NCBI GenBank assembly: GCA_038373865.1 | Contig: JAXGGA010001583.1 | Span: 1 to 64,000 of the forward strand | Length of the DNA stretch: 64,000 nt | Reading direction: 5' to 3' | Source of the DNA: Uloborus plumipes | Taxonomy: Eukaryota > Arthropoda > Arachnida > Araneae > Uloboridae | In this document: piece by piece, positions 34,726 through 44,859 of the stretch | Layout: every line of letters begins with the position of its first letter | Numbering within the stretch: position 1 is the first letter of the stretch | Position numbers and translations under genes: made by a program | Notes under the pieces: generated by a model | The model's database searches: none | What the model was told of the DNA's origin: nothing | The model's input: the letters and a program-made list of their open reading frames with translations, nothing else

Positions 34726-36899
34726 CACTGCAATGCAAAAGTTTAGAGGACAAAATGCAAATATATGATTAAAAATAAAACTACTCGGCGAAATGCTTTC
34801 AAATTTCTACTGCAGGTAGACAATATGGTCCCATATACGTGTTTGGAGTTTTGAAAAATATAACCGAAAGAAAAATCGGAAATTGCAAAAGACATTTTTT
34901 TTTTCATTGCTGCAAAAGTTTAGTCAAAAGTCAGATTTTATGCAAATATCCCTTGAAATGTGATTGGTGGAGGTAAGGCGTGACTAATCAAAATCTTAAA
35001 ATCTCTGTAGTTCTCGTGTAAAGAAGATGAAAAAGTTTGAAAACCGAAATTTGAAAGTGAACGCACTTTGTTAAATTTTAGTCTTTTAAATCGGTCCTAG
35101 TATGGTAGTACATTGTTTTTTACTTCGTGGAGAGCAAATTTAGACATACGTATTGATCAAAAATGCCAAGAAAAACTATATTTCTTAAGGATGAAGGAAT
35201 TGAAAAAACGGCTCGAACTGACGATTAGCCCTTTAATCCTACAAAACTTCAACTTGGGTCAAAAACAGCATGTGACAGCATAAGTAGATGAACAACTCAA
35301 TCAGGACGCATAAAAAAAAAAAAGAATTGTGTGTGTGTCTTTTCAGACACAGCGTCCCAAAAAAGCCAGATTTTCATAGTCAAAGCAGCACAGCATATGC
35401 TCATCGGATCTTTTCTGAAGTCACGCTAATAGAATTATAATACATCTAGGCGATCCAAATTTTAATAATTTTCATCAGAGAAAGTAATACTCATTTTTTA
35501 GTTACGATGATACATGTGCTGCTTTTCCCATTAAAATTTGGCTTATTTAGGAAGCTATTCCCGAAAAAGTTCAAGCACAATTTTTTTTTTTTTTTATACA
35601 TCCCGATTCAGTTGTTTATCTACTTATGCTGTCACGTGCTGTTTTTGACTTAAGTTGAAGTTTTGTAGGATTAAGGGGCGAATTGTCAGTTCCAGCCGTT
35701 TTTTCAATAGGGTAGTTGTGACCTACTGAATATAACTTTTTTAACTACTAAATATTGTTAAGAGGCTTATAAAACACAAAAATTCACCATTGCCGAATTT
35801 TAAAACACAATGGTTGATTCTTAATGATTGTTTTAAAAACCCACGCGCAAAAAAAGCGCGCCTTGAAACCGAAACCCGTGACGTCGGATGGCAGTAACTT
35901 TCAGCCTTTCATCCATAAAAATTGGATTTTTGCTATATTATCGTTTCATTGCGGGATTTTCTCCTTCCGTAATCAATACCTTAAAGTCTACTAATTCACT
36001 ATTTAAAACTGGATTTATCAAAGAGCAATCCAATACCCTGCTAGGGGTGATTGTTTTGATATTTTTTGGCGAAATTCGTATTCAAATTTTTAGAACGCAT
36101 CACTTGGCGAGGAAAAAAAATTACGGCAGTGCAGAGCGAACAACAGTGCGGAAGCCGGAGAAACCGGTTTCTCGAGCTCCTCGCATCTAAAGCTTCTCGC
36201 TCTTTCTTCGCCTTAGTAGAAAGTTCAAAAGCGCCAACGAGTGCCCAGTGACGTCACCCCGCTTGAAATTTAAAAATTATTTAAAAAAAAAAACTACTTG
36301 TCGCAGCGCAAAAATTTTTTCGCCGTTGATGTTCATGTATGTTACTCTATCATATAAAAATAAAATTGAAAAATCGAAAACTTCCCTATTCCTTCATCCT
36401 TAAAAAATATAGTTTTTCTTCACATTTTTGATCAATACGTATGTCTAAATTTGCTCTCCACGATGTAAAAAATAATGTACTACCATACTAGGACCGATTT
36501 AAAAGATTAAAAATTAACAAAGTGCGTTCACTTTCAAATCTCGGTTTTCAAACATTTTCATCTTCTTTACACGAGAACTACAGATATTTTAAGATTTTGA
36601 TTACTCATTGAGCGCTCTCTGCGCTTTATAGTTGAAGAAAATAGTCGCGCCTTATCTCCACCCATCACATTTCCAGGGATATTTGCATAAAATCTGACTT
36701 TTGTCTAAACTTTTGCAGTAATGAAAAAAAAAATGTCTTTTGCAATTTCTGATTTTCCTTTCGGTTATATTTTTCAAAACTCCAGATACGTATTTGGGAC
36801 CATATTGTCTACCTGCAGTAGAAATTTGAAAGCATTTTGCCAAGTAGTTTTCTTTTTAATCATATATTTGCATTTTGTCTAAACTTTTGCGTCGCAGTG
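34726..36899. mobile_element. Tc1/mariner-type long-inverted-repeat element, copy 2
   Basis: CACTGCAATGCAAAAGTTTA to ...TTTTGCGTCGCAGTG flanked by TA. Arms are collinear with copy 1 (15225-17143). It is interrupted at 35710-36386 and lacks the hAT MITE of copy 1. Confidence 0.88.
35710..36386. mobile_element. TA-flanked element of about 0.68 kb, GGGTAGTT/GGGAAGTT ends, copy 1 (nested)
   Basis: GGGTAGTTGTGACC to ...GAAAACTTCCC between TA dinucleotides. It is inserted in the right arm of the long-inverted-repeat element, where copy 1 of that element reads continuously. It contains GTGACGTCGGATGG and a GC-rich part (36120-36260). A second copy lies at 49395. Confidence 0.8.
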
Positions 36900-38213
36900 T
36901 ATAAGTAGGATTTACAAAGAAAAAAGAAATACTAAAGTAGATAGAATTTAGAATTTTCAGCATTCAAAAATGAATATGTAGGCAAATGAATATGTAGGCG
37001 CAGTTCAAAGAAATGAATTCAAAAATGTATTGATTTGAGTTTAGATATTCTCTGAATATAATAATACTCTGAAATGGATTCTACTGTCTTTAGCAAAGGA
37101 GCACTCTTCTTCCAAAAGGTTCAGAACGTCTCCCAACGAACCCAAAATATTTCAAAGGGGATTACAATTTCCCAAAATATTCAATATTCATTCATTCTTG
37201 TGATGTCATTGTATTGAATAGAAAATAATAATTTTCTAACTGAGTAGCACAAAAATAAAACAAACTGAAAGCGTATTAACGAGAATAAATGTTAAACTTT
37301 TTTTTGTAATGCTTCAATTTATTTCGAAAAAGCGATTTATTTGTTCATTTATTTAGTCATTAGTTTAAAAAATAAATAAATGAACAAATAAATCGTTTTT
37401 TCAAAAGGTTCTTTTGGAAATAATTTTAAAATATAGTTTAAAAAAACTAAAAAAATACGCTTTTAGAGTTAAAATATTTCATGATACTCTAATTTTCCTT
37501 TGATTTTCAAAACTATTGAATATCCGCTAAGTTTACATGCACTTATAATACATCAACACATGTAAGTTTTGTCTTTACTATTAATAATAGTATTAAATAT
37601 ATTACTGTTTTATTTGCAAAGAACGTGAATTTTATCTTTTATTCAAAGTTACATACACAAACAACTGAAACACTTATAATACATCAACATGTAACATATT
37701 ACTTTTACATTTGTAAAGCACGTTAATTTATCTTTCATCCAGAGTTACATACATACATACCAACAAACAAACCCACATGTGAAACTAATAAAAAGCGTAT
37801 TAAAAAAAAAAAACGTTTTCAATCTTGTCCTTTAAGGTCATGAGAGTAAACTTTTTTTTCTTTGCTTTTCTGGTGCAATTTGCAATAATGACAATAATAG
37901 TAGTTCTATGATAATAAAATAATTCTCTTCAATGCAGAAAAAAGAGCTATTTTCGATGCAAAAAAATCCTACAATCTCGTTTATCTGATGTTCTTACATT
38001 CGTAAGCTCATTTTGGTTGAGCCGTTTAGCAGTGATCTGCCATCCTTGGTTTAAAAAACAAAAGTTTTTAGTTGGATTTTTCTGGTATAGGTTAATTTTA
38101 TTTTCAAAATATGAAATTCGGAATCATTAAATACTATGTGTAATTGAGAAACAGCCTATCGAAACTTTTAAGTAATTATTTGTCTATGATTTATGCATTT
38201 ATCTTCTCTTATC
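36900..38213. other. Unassigned, with a palindrome and a short tandem duplication
   Basis: 37323-37405 is a hairpin with arms of about 32 bases (GCGATTTATTTGTTCATTTA and complement). 37545-37760 holds two tandem units of about 130 bases, each with ACTTATAATACATCAACA and AAAGTTACATAC-like ends. No gene. Confidence 0.6.
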
Positions 38214-38249
38214 TTCTTCTCTACTAATAATAAAGCTGAAGGTGGAAAT

Positions 38250-38368
38250 GTCTTCCTTTCTTTCTTTCTTCCTTCTTCCTTCCTTCCTTCTTTCATTCAT
38301 TCCTTCCTTCCTTCCTTCTTTCATTCCTTCCTTCCTTCCTTCCTTCCTTAATTCCTTCCTTCCTTCTG
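38250..38368 (+). repeat. (TTCC)n/(TTTC)n microsatellite
   Basis: Imperfect TTCC and TTTC tetranucleotides with occasional ATTC. It lies near the left end of the Helitron, where copy 1 has a (CTGT)n-like stretch (3990-4020). Confidence 0.9.
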
Positions 38369-38863
38369 TGACGGGCGTAGGGCCGAAACCGTTAGGTCGA
38401 TTTTCATAAAATTTGGCACAAAATTAGTTTGTAGTATGGGGGTGTGCACCTCGAAGCGTTTTTTCGAACATTCTATTTCGTTCTTTTTCTGTTCGAATTC
38501 TTTGCTCATTTTTCATACAAATTTGACAAATTGGAGAAGAAATATTTCATATACATTTTCAAATTTTATGTCAATGGAAAGCTTAAAATTTTCTGCTAAA
38601 ACTGAGATCAGTTCGAAGTCCCTACGAGTACTAGAAGAGCCGTAATAATTGTTTTTAGAATCCCGGAATTATGTTTTTGTACCTTTTATTTGTTTCGTTT
38701 AAAGCTAGGAAAGAAAACTTCATTCCTCTTTTAAACTTTTATAAGATTTCTATTGGTTTTTGTAAGCAACAAAATTGTTCTTATTTTCTCTTTTGGCTTA
38801 TTTTTAGCCTACTTTCCCGTTAAAAATAAAAGAAAGACGAAAAAAGAATAAAAAGTAGCTTAA

Positions 38864-39870
38864 GAGCAAGAATCTGAGAGAGTGTCACGCCTGTGATTCA
38901 TGACTTCTCAGATTTTCTCCCAAAAATTACCAAATGTTTATTATCTTAACGAAAGACCAAATCCAGAATGTTTTGCTCTAAAGTTGAGTTGTTTAGTTTT
39001 CATGGACCCCTAAAGATGAAGGTGCGCCATCAAAAATTAAGCAGATTTTCAAGATATGGAAGTTGCCGTGAGACAAAACTCTTACCAGGAACTGTTTAAC
39101 TCCAATTTTCTTTTTGTATATGGAATATAGAAGGTTGAAACTTTACAAAATGAATGTTAAATTTGTGGTAAGTTGTTGCCGTAAGGTCAGTGAAGGCCCT
39201 CAAAACAAGACATTTTTGACGTTTTTTAGCGTTTTTGAGGTCCAAAAACAGTTTGTACATTTCAGTTGCACGGCAAAAGTAGTGTCGTTTGAAAGACCAG
39301 TGTAAGCACTTTAAAATAATGTATAAATAACCGAGGAAAGTTCAACGTGCTTTTAGTTGCGTAAAGCCGAAATATGAAAAATGTCATATTTTACCGATAT
39401 TCAAACTGTCATAACTTCCTCTGCCAACAACATATTGGAATATTTTTTTTGCCAATGTCATACTCTATTTTTTGTCTTAACAGAACAGTTGAGTCCTTTA
39501 AGACGAAATGTGAAAAACATTTTTACAAAAAAAATTTATTTTTTCCTGTACATTTTTTGTAAAAAAAATTCATTTCGTAAACTTTCAACCTTCTATATTC
39601 CATATACAAAAAGAAAATTGGAGTTGAACAGTTCCTGGTAAGAGTTTTGGTTCACGGCAACTTCCATGTCTTGAAAATCCGCTTAATTTTTGATGCCGCA
39701 CCTTCATCTTTAGGGGTCCATAAAAACTAAACAACTCAACTTTAGAGCAAAACATTCTGGATTTGGTCTTTCAATAAGACAATAAACATTTGGTAATTTT
39801 TGGGAGAAAATCTGAGAGGTCATGAATCACCTCATAATGCTAGGCGTGACAGTTTCTCAGATTCTTGCTC
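38864..39870. mobile_element. Foldback element with arms of about 300 bases, TTAA-flanked
   Basis: GAGCAAGAATCTGAGAGAGT to about 39155 is repeated in reverse from about 39560 to 39870 (...TCTCAGATTCTTGCTC). TTAA stands on both sides; a TA duplication is equally compatible. The arms are highly similar. The central 400 bases have small frames only. Confidence 0.85.
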
Positions 39871-39884
39871 TTAATGCATCTAAA

Positions 39885-39945
39885 AAACATCGCCAAGTCC
39901 AAAAAATATCGCCAAGTTAAAAAAATATCGCCAAGTTGAAAAAAT
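39885..39945 (+). repeat. Short tandem repeat, ATCGCCAAGTxxAAAAAA
   Basis: Three units of about 19 bases (ATCGCCAAGTCCAAAAAAT and variants). The ATCGCCAAG motif also appears inside Helitron copy 1 (about 5295-5365). Confidence 0.8.
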
Positions 39946-40029
39946 AAAAAGGTAAAATGAATATCGAAAAATTAAAAATTTGAAATTTGGGTATTGAGAT
40001 GGGGAATTTGTGTGTCGGTCTGTCTGTCC

Positions 40030-40610
40030 CCCCCCCCCTAATAACTTTTGAATGAACATTCCGATTTGGACAAACTTTTTTTTGTTGGACAGATCTCGGC
40101 GAGTACAGCTCATTCCCATATTTGATTTTTCGATTTGAACAATTTTTGGTTCAACTTTGAACCGTTCAAACAACCTGTCCCGCGATGCTAACTTTTGATT
40201 GAACAGTCCGATTTGAACAAACTTTTTTTTGTTCGAAAGATCTTATCATGGATACTTCATTCCCGTATTTACATTTCCGATTTGAACAATTTTTCGTTCA
40301 ACATTGAACCGCTCAAGCAAGCTGTCACCCCTAATAACTTTTGAGTGAACAGTCCGATTTAAATAAACTTTTTTTTTTTTTGTTCGAATAATCTCAGCAA
40401 GGATACTTCATTACCGTATTTAAATTTTCAATTTGAACATTTTTTCGTTCAACATTGAACCGTTCAAGCAACCTTTCCCCACCTAATAACTTCTGAGTGA
40501 ACCATCCGAATGGAACAAACTTTTTTTTGTTTGAAAGATCTCGGAGAGGCTCATTCCCAGATTTCGCTTTTTGATTTGAACCATTTTTCGTTCAACATTG
40601 AACCGTTCAG
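40030..40610 (+). repeat. Tandem repeat of four units of about 150 bases
   Basis: Each unit has TAACTTTTGAxTGAACA, TCCGATTTGAACAAACTTTT, GAAAGATCT, CTTCATTCCCxTATTT and GTTCAACATTGAACCGTTCA. Units begin near 40036, 40185, 40329 and 40482. Confidence 0.88.
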
Positions 40611-41504
40611 AAAAAAAATTTAACTTTAGCGCCTACGGGGAATTTAAGTTGAATGTTGATCCTGAACTTAAAGTCGGATTTGCTTCAAACTAACTTTGTA
40701 AGAAAATGGTTTTGATAAATAATGTTTGTAAAGTACTTTTCTGAATAATCTTCTGTGAGGACTCTGATTCCGACTCCGCAAACATGGCGGAAATGCAGGA
40801 TCAGAAAAAAAAAGACTGACTGTGCAGACGATTTTTTGTTTATTTATTCATTTGTTTTATTTTATTTATTATTATTTTTTTTTCGGCAGACGATTTTTTT
40901 TGTAACAAAAATGTTTCATTCATGAATGAATTTTATTCTTTATTTATATTTAACAACTGGCAACGGATTAAAAGTGAAATTCGAGACATTTAATCAACGG
41001 ACGAGTTTTTTTTATTATATTTTTCTTTCTTTTATAAAATGTGTTTTGATGTACTTTGTACTTTTATTATTATTATTATTATTTTTTTTTTTTTTGAAAA
41101 CGATTGAGGAATTTTTCTACGGAAGAACTGTAACAGTTACATTCTTTAAAAGGTGCGACAAAACTTTATTTATTCATTTATTTACTTTTTATGTGTCTAT
41201 TTCATCTGATGAGAGGGGTATATTTTGCTTTTAGAAATCAGCTTTTAAGTGCTAAAAAGGTATGTTTGACATAATTTTTAGTCTCAGATAATCAAGAGAA
41301 TAATGATCAGATGTTAAAATGCCGATGTCGATGTACGGGAAAGTAGGCTTGTTTACTTCTTGACAAAACTTCTTGTTATATCATACATTTAAGGAACTAT
41401 AGATGAATTATAACTAAAATTGAGTAATCTTTCTGAGATATCATTTTATTATTCAAATGACCTTTTAACTTTGTACCAAGGGAAAGCCGCGCGGGTACCG
41501 CTAG

Positions 41505-42622
41505 TTTGAATAATAAAGTTGGAAGTATCAATAGATTTGTAGCAATGTAAAACCATTTACGAAATCAGATGAAGAAAATCGATACATCATATATTGATTG
41601 CAGGGCCGACATCATTGAAAACATCATCGCTAACATCATCAAAATTCCTTAAAAATTTCGTTTTAAAGGCTTGAATTTCGAAACGGGCAGGTCAGATGTC
41701 CCGAAAGCATCTCGCTTTAATACCATTGAAAGTCGAGTAAAACTAGGCGTTTGGAGTTTTAATTTCGAAATATTGCTCGTGTTTTCTTAACAGTATCAAA
41801 GGTGGCCTGCAATTACGATTTTAAGATTTTATTTTCGAGGAAGTGGGCAGCAGAATTTCTTTTTTCCCTAATCACCAAAGATCTCTTAAAACTGATTTTC
41901 ACTGCTATAAAGTCAAAGAGATTCGGGGGGGGGGGATCCCTTGAACTCCCCTCTCTTTAACGTAATTGGAAATAATCTACAATTACATTTTTGAGGTTTC
42001 AATTTCTAAAAATGGTTGAAAGCGCCCCCCCCCCCCCACCAAATATCGTACCCCTTTGCATTATTAAAAAGCTTTGCCAAAATGCATTTTTTAGGCTACA
42101 AATTGCAAAGATTTTCGGGGCTGGGCGCTTGGATTTTCCCCACCTTTTAATATCAAAGATTGTCTGAAACTATTTTTGGAGCTAGAATTATCAAAACTTT
42201 TTATGGGAAAGATTCGAAACCTCCATCTCCTAAACAAAATCGGAGGTAGCAACTGCCTTTTTTAAGTTTCAATTTAGAAGAATGGATGAGAGGGTGCCTT
42301 AGAATATTTTCTCTTCATAACATTAGTAAACATCGTCTAGAATGCCTTCTTAACACTGTACAGATTAGAAAAATTTCCGCACTCCGCCCCCTATAATCTC
42401 TCTTTCTTTTAACATCACCCTAAATCGCCTGAAATTGCCTTCTTAGGGCTACAACATTTAAAAAAATTTCTGGGAGAGCCCCCCAGCCCCCCTCTCCACA
42501 ACAAAATCTGCGATAACAATTGCGGATTTTCAAGTTTCAATTTCAATAAATAGAGGAGGGGCGCTCTCAAACCTTTTCACACACAACCATAACATTAAAT
42601 AAAGGTTATCTAAAATGCATTT
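41505..42622. repeat. Degenerate C-rich repeat array, second locus
   Basis: About ten diverged units of the kind described for 32700-33770 (for example AACATCACCCTAAATCGCCT, GAAATTGCCTTCTTAGGGCT, CTGGGAGAGCCCCCCAGCCC). The right side is interrupted by the element at 42627. Confidence 0.55.
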
Positions 42623-42626
42623 TTAA

Positions 42627-43522
42627 GGGGGTCTGGGACACAAAAATCGTCAAATTTTGCATTTTTTTTTTTTTATTATTTCAAAAAATTCTCTGTTTTC
42701 TCCTCCTTAAAATGACGTTTGAATCTTGCTTCTATCTTAATTAGAACGGAAGATATGATAATTTTCGTTGAGTGTTGTTTGGAAAATGTAGCCGTCAGGC
42801 AGCTGTTGCCATGGCAACGACTTCGCTTAAAATGTAAACAAACATTCTTCGGCGAGTTGTTTCGAATGTTATTTGATATTTTTTGCTTTAATTTTAGAGA
42901 AATATATTTTAATTGTTTTATTAATTTCTATACAACTTAACTGGATGCTTTTAAAAGGTATTTCTGCAGTTGATCATATAAATTTTAACTTTAAAACTTT
43001 AAATGCGATTTTCGCCATGATGCAATTTTTCAGAATTTCTTGAGTTCAAATTCTTATAACGCAAAACTAATAAGGATAACATTCTGAAATTTGGAGAACA
43101 TCTTTTTCAAACAGTAAACTTGAATTTGTATTCGGCAAATTAAAAAAAAAAATAGTTCAAAAAATATGATTTTTTGAAAAAAAGTACCTTTGAATATTTC
43201 GAAATTTTTACTTAAATATTTTTAATTTTTTTAAAATTATTATTTTTAAAATTGCAGAATACAAATTAAAGTTTATATGTTTGTGTTCACATATATGCAA
43301 AAAAAAAAGAAAAAAAGAAAATTGATCAAGAATGTTTTAAGTTTATGCGATTTAAAGCGACCCCCCTTATTTTGAAAAAAATTAAATTTAAAAAAAAAGA
43401 AACGATTTTTTTGTCTTGTATGTTATGATTTTGCTTGTTAAACAGATGGTGAATCGGTGTAAAAAATTTCAAAACTCCAAACTGTTAAATAAAATTTTTT
43501 TCAAAATGTGTCCCGGACCCCC
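42627..43522. mobile_element. TTAA-flanked element with GGGGGTCTGGGACACA ends
   Basis: GGGGGTCTGGGACACAAAAA to ...CAAAATGTGTCCCGGACCCCC with a perfect TTAA on both sides (42623-42626 and 43523-43526). It contains GCTGTTGCCATGGCAACGAC and a short open frame without known domains. It lies inside the C-rich array. Confidence 0.82.
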
Positions 43523-43633
43523 TTAAGACTAAAAATTCGATAATTTTTTGGGGAAAACCCCTGGACCCGCTTTTAGTTGGTGAATATTATACTTATGATT
43601 AGGTTTATATCGTCAAGAATTAGAACGCATGAC

Positions 43634-43940
43634 CAGGGCCTGATTACCCAAAAGGCTCGGGAAGCTTGAGCTTCCCCTCCAAATTTTTAGGAGGGCCCAA
43701 AAATGACTGAAAAGCTACAAAAAAATCAAGTTTGGACTTTTATATTTAGCTTCAAAGAGAGTTGGTTCAATATAATTTGTCCCAACTGTGATATATTGTA
43801 CTTTAACAGCTTTTTTTACTCTTAAATCATTTAGATTTTAAATTTGCCAAATATTTTTAGAAATTTTCCCCACAACAAAAAGCGGAGGGCCCCAAAATGA
43901 GACTGAGCTTCCCTTAACCACAGGGGTTCATCGGGCCCTG
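43634..43940. mobile_element. hAT MITE, CAGGGCCTGATTAC family, copy 2
   Basis: CAGGGCCTGATTACCCAAAA to ...GGGTTCATCGGGCCCTG with a perfect 8-bp duplication CGCATGAC (43626-43633 and 43941-43948). AGCTTCCC occurs near both ends. Confidence 0.93.
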
Positions 43941-43948
43941 CGCATGAC

Positions 43949-44450
43949 TCCTTTTTAAATCAGAAGCTGACCTATTCTCTCTCTGTAATTGAGAAACTTT
44001 GAAATAATCCAGGAGTCTTCAATTTACCACACCTTCCTACTTTTTTGACTGTTTGAGCCCCTTTCAGAAATATGTCAGTCAATCTTGATGTCCCACCCTA
44101 ATATGAAAGGGTTTCGTTTAAAACATTTTACAGTTTGGATTTATTTGCTTTCCGGGGAGGGGGGGATATCATTTAAGAATTTCGTACTTAATAATTTTTA
44201 TGAAGAGAAAAATTGTGCTAAGAAAATTGTTTTTTATTGTACCTGCTGACAATTGACTGAAAGAGAAGCATATTAAGAAGAGCTTAAAATAAAAATTTAA
44301 GGGGACCCTGAGAAAGTTGCATAGGGGCGCTCTTATAAATCCTGTCGACGGCCCTGACTACACCTTATATGACTCCCCTTTCAAAATCTTTCAGGAAAGG
44401 CGCAAGGAGAAGCGGCTGTCTTGCCAATCTGCCTCTGTAAATAAAGGCAT
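43949..44450. other. Unassigned sequence upstream of the promoter-proximal element
   Basis: No gene or clear repeat. Moderately AT-rich with a GGGGAGGGGGGG run at about 44155. Confidence 0.5.
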
Positions 44451-44727
44451 TAATTCAAGTGAAACACCATTGCAATCGCTGCTGGATGTGAATTACATTA
44501 TCATCAACTTAAATTGGCACTGACGTCACTACGGGTGGAGCCAATAAGAACTCACAAGCAGTCAGCGATCTCCTCTTTTTCGCCAAGCAGGCTGTGACGT
44601 TTTATCTAGCTCGTTTTTCATAAGCAAACGTCACGCTGACGTCACGATTTTTTTAATCAAGAAACGTCCTAATGTAATTCATTTCCAGTAGCGATTGTAA
44701 TTTGCGATCACCTGTTTCACTTGAATT
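44451..44727. repeat. Inverted-repeat element with two TGACGTCAC sites, upstream of the POMGNT1-like promoter
   Basis: Left arm 44451-44500 (TTCAAGTGAAACACC ... GTGAATTACATTA) is repeated in reverse at 44670-44727. The right arm has one inserted segment of about 9 bases. The interior holds TGACGTCAC at 44521-44529 and 44637-44645, a half site (GTGACG) near 44594, and CCAAT at 44541. These are perfect matches to CRE/ATF and CCAAT-box motifs. The element ends about 55 bases before the TATA box. It looks like a small MITE. Any role as promoter is inference. Confidence 0.6.
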
Positions 44728-44782
44728 CCTGCCAAAGACAATAAAAAGATTAATTAACCAATGCGGCACTGCCTGATTTCTT

Positions 44783-44819
44783 TATATAAAACCTCCCGCG
44801 AATTTGAGCACGATTCAGG
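44783..44819 (+). promoter_or_regulatory. TATA box and initiator-like site upstream of POMGNT1-like exon 1
   Basis: TATATAAA at 44783-44790 is followed about 30 bases later by TTCAGG (44814-44819), close to the arthropod initiator TCAGT. The candidate ATG is 29 bases past the putative start at 44817. Spacing is right for a TATA/Inr core promoter. In AT-rich DNA a TATA match alone is weak, so this rests on its position before a phase-matched exon. Confidence 0.4.
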
Positions 44820-44845
44820 TTAACTCTGATTTTATCAAATTAGGG

Positions 44846-44859
44846 ATGGAACCCCGGAA
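44846..44859 (+). CDS. POMGNT1: POMGNT1-like exon 1 (candidate start codon)
   Basis: Fourteen bases give Met-Glu-Pro-Arg and two bases of Lys, then a gtaaaagg donor. Phase 2 fits the next exon exactly, reading MEPRKNIRLLRK, a basic tail expected before a type II anchor. The exon is very short and the donor is not strong. Support comes from the phase match and from a TATA box 63 bases upstream. A different first exon further upstream remains possible. Confidence 0.45.

Larger units (their letters stand above)
38214..41504 (+). mobile_element. Helitron, non-autonomous, copy 2 (with insertions)
   Basis: TCTCTACTAATAATAAAGCT near 38219 is collinear with copy 1 after its start. The right end reads GGGAAAGCCGCGCGGGTACC then GCTAG, followed by T. 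The exact left end is blurred by a TCTTCT-rich flank. The interior contains a TTCC/TTTC microsatellite (about 38250-38368), a foldback element (38864-39870) and tandem repeats (about 40030-40610). No Rep/helicase. Confidence 0.8.

Noticed and set aside
35888..36251. 100-codon frame with GTGACGTC upstream
   Set aside because: It lies within a non-autonomous element whose second copy (49395-50058) does not keep the frame.
40926..41234. 102-codon frame with hydrophobic residues
   Set aside because: T-rich sequence gives Phe/Leu runs; it lies within Helitron copy 2 and has no family match.
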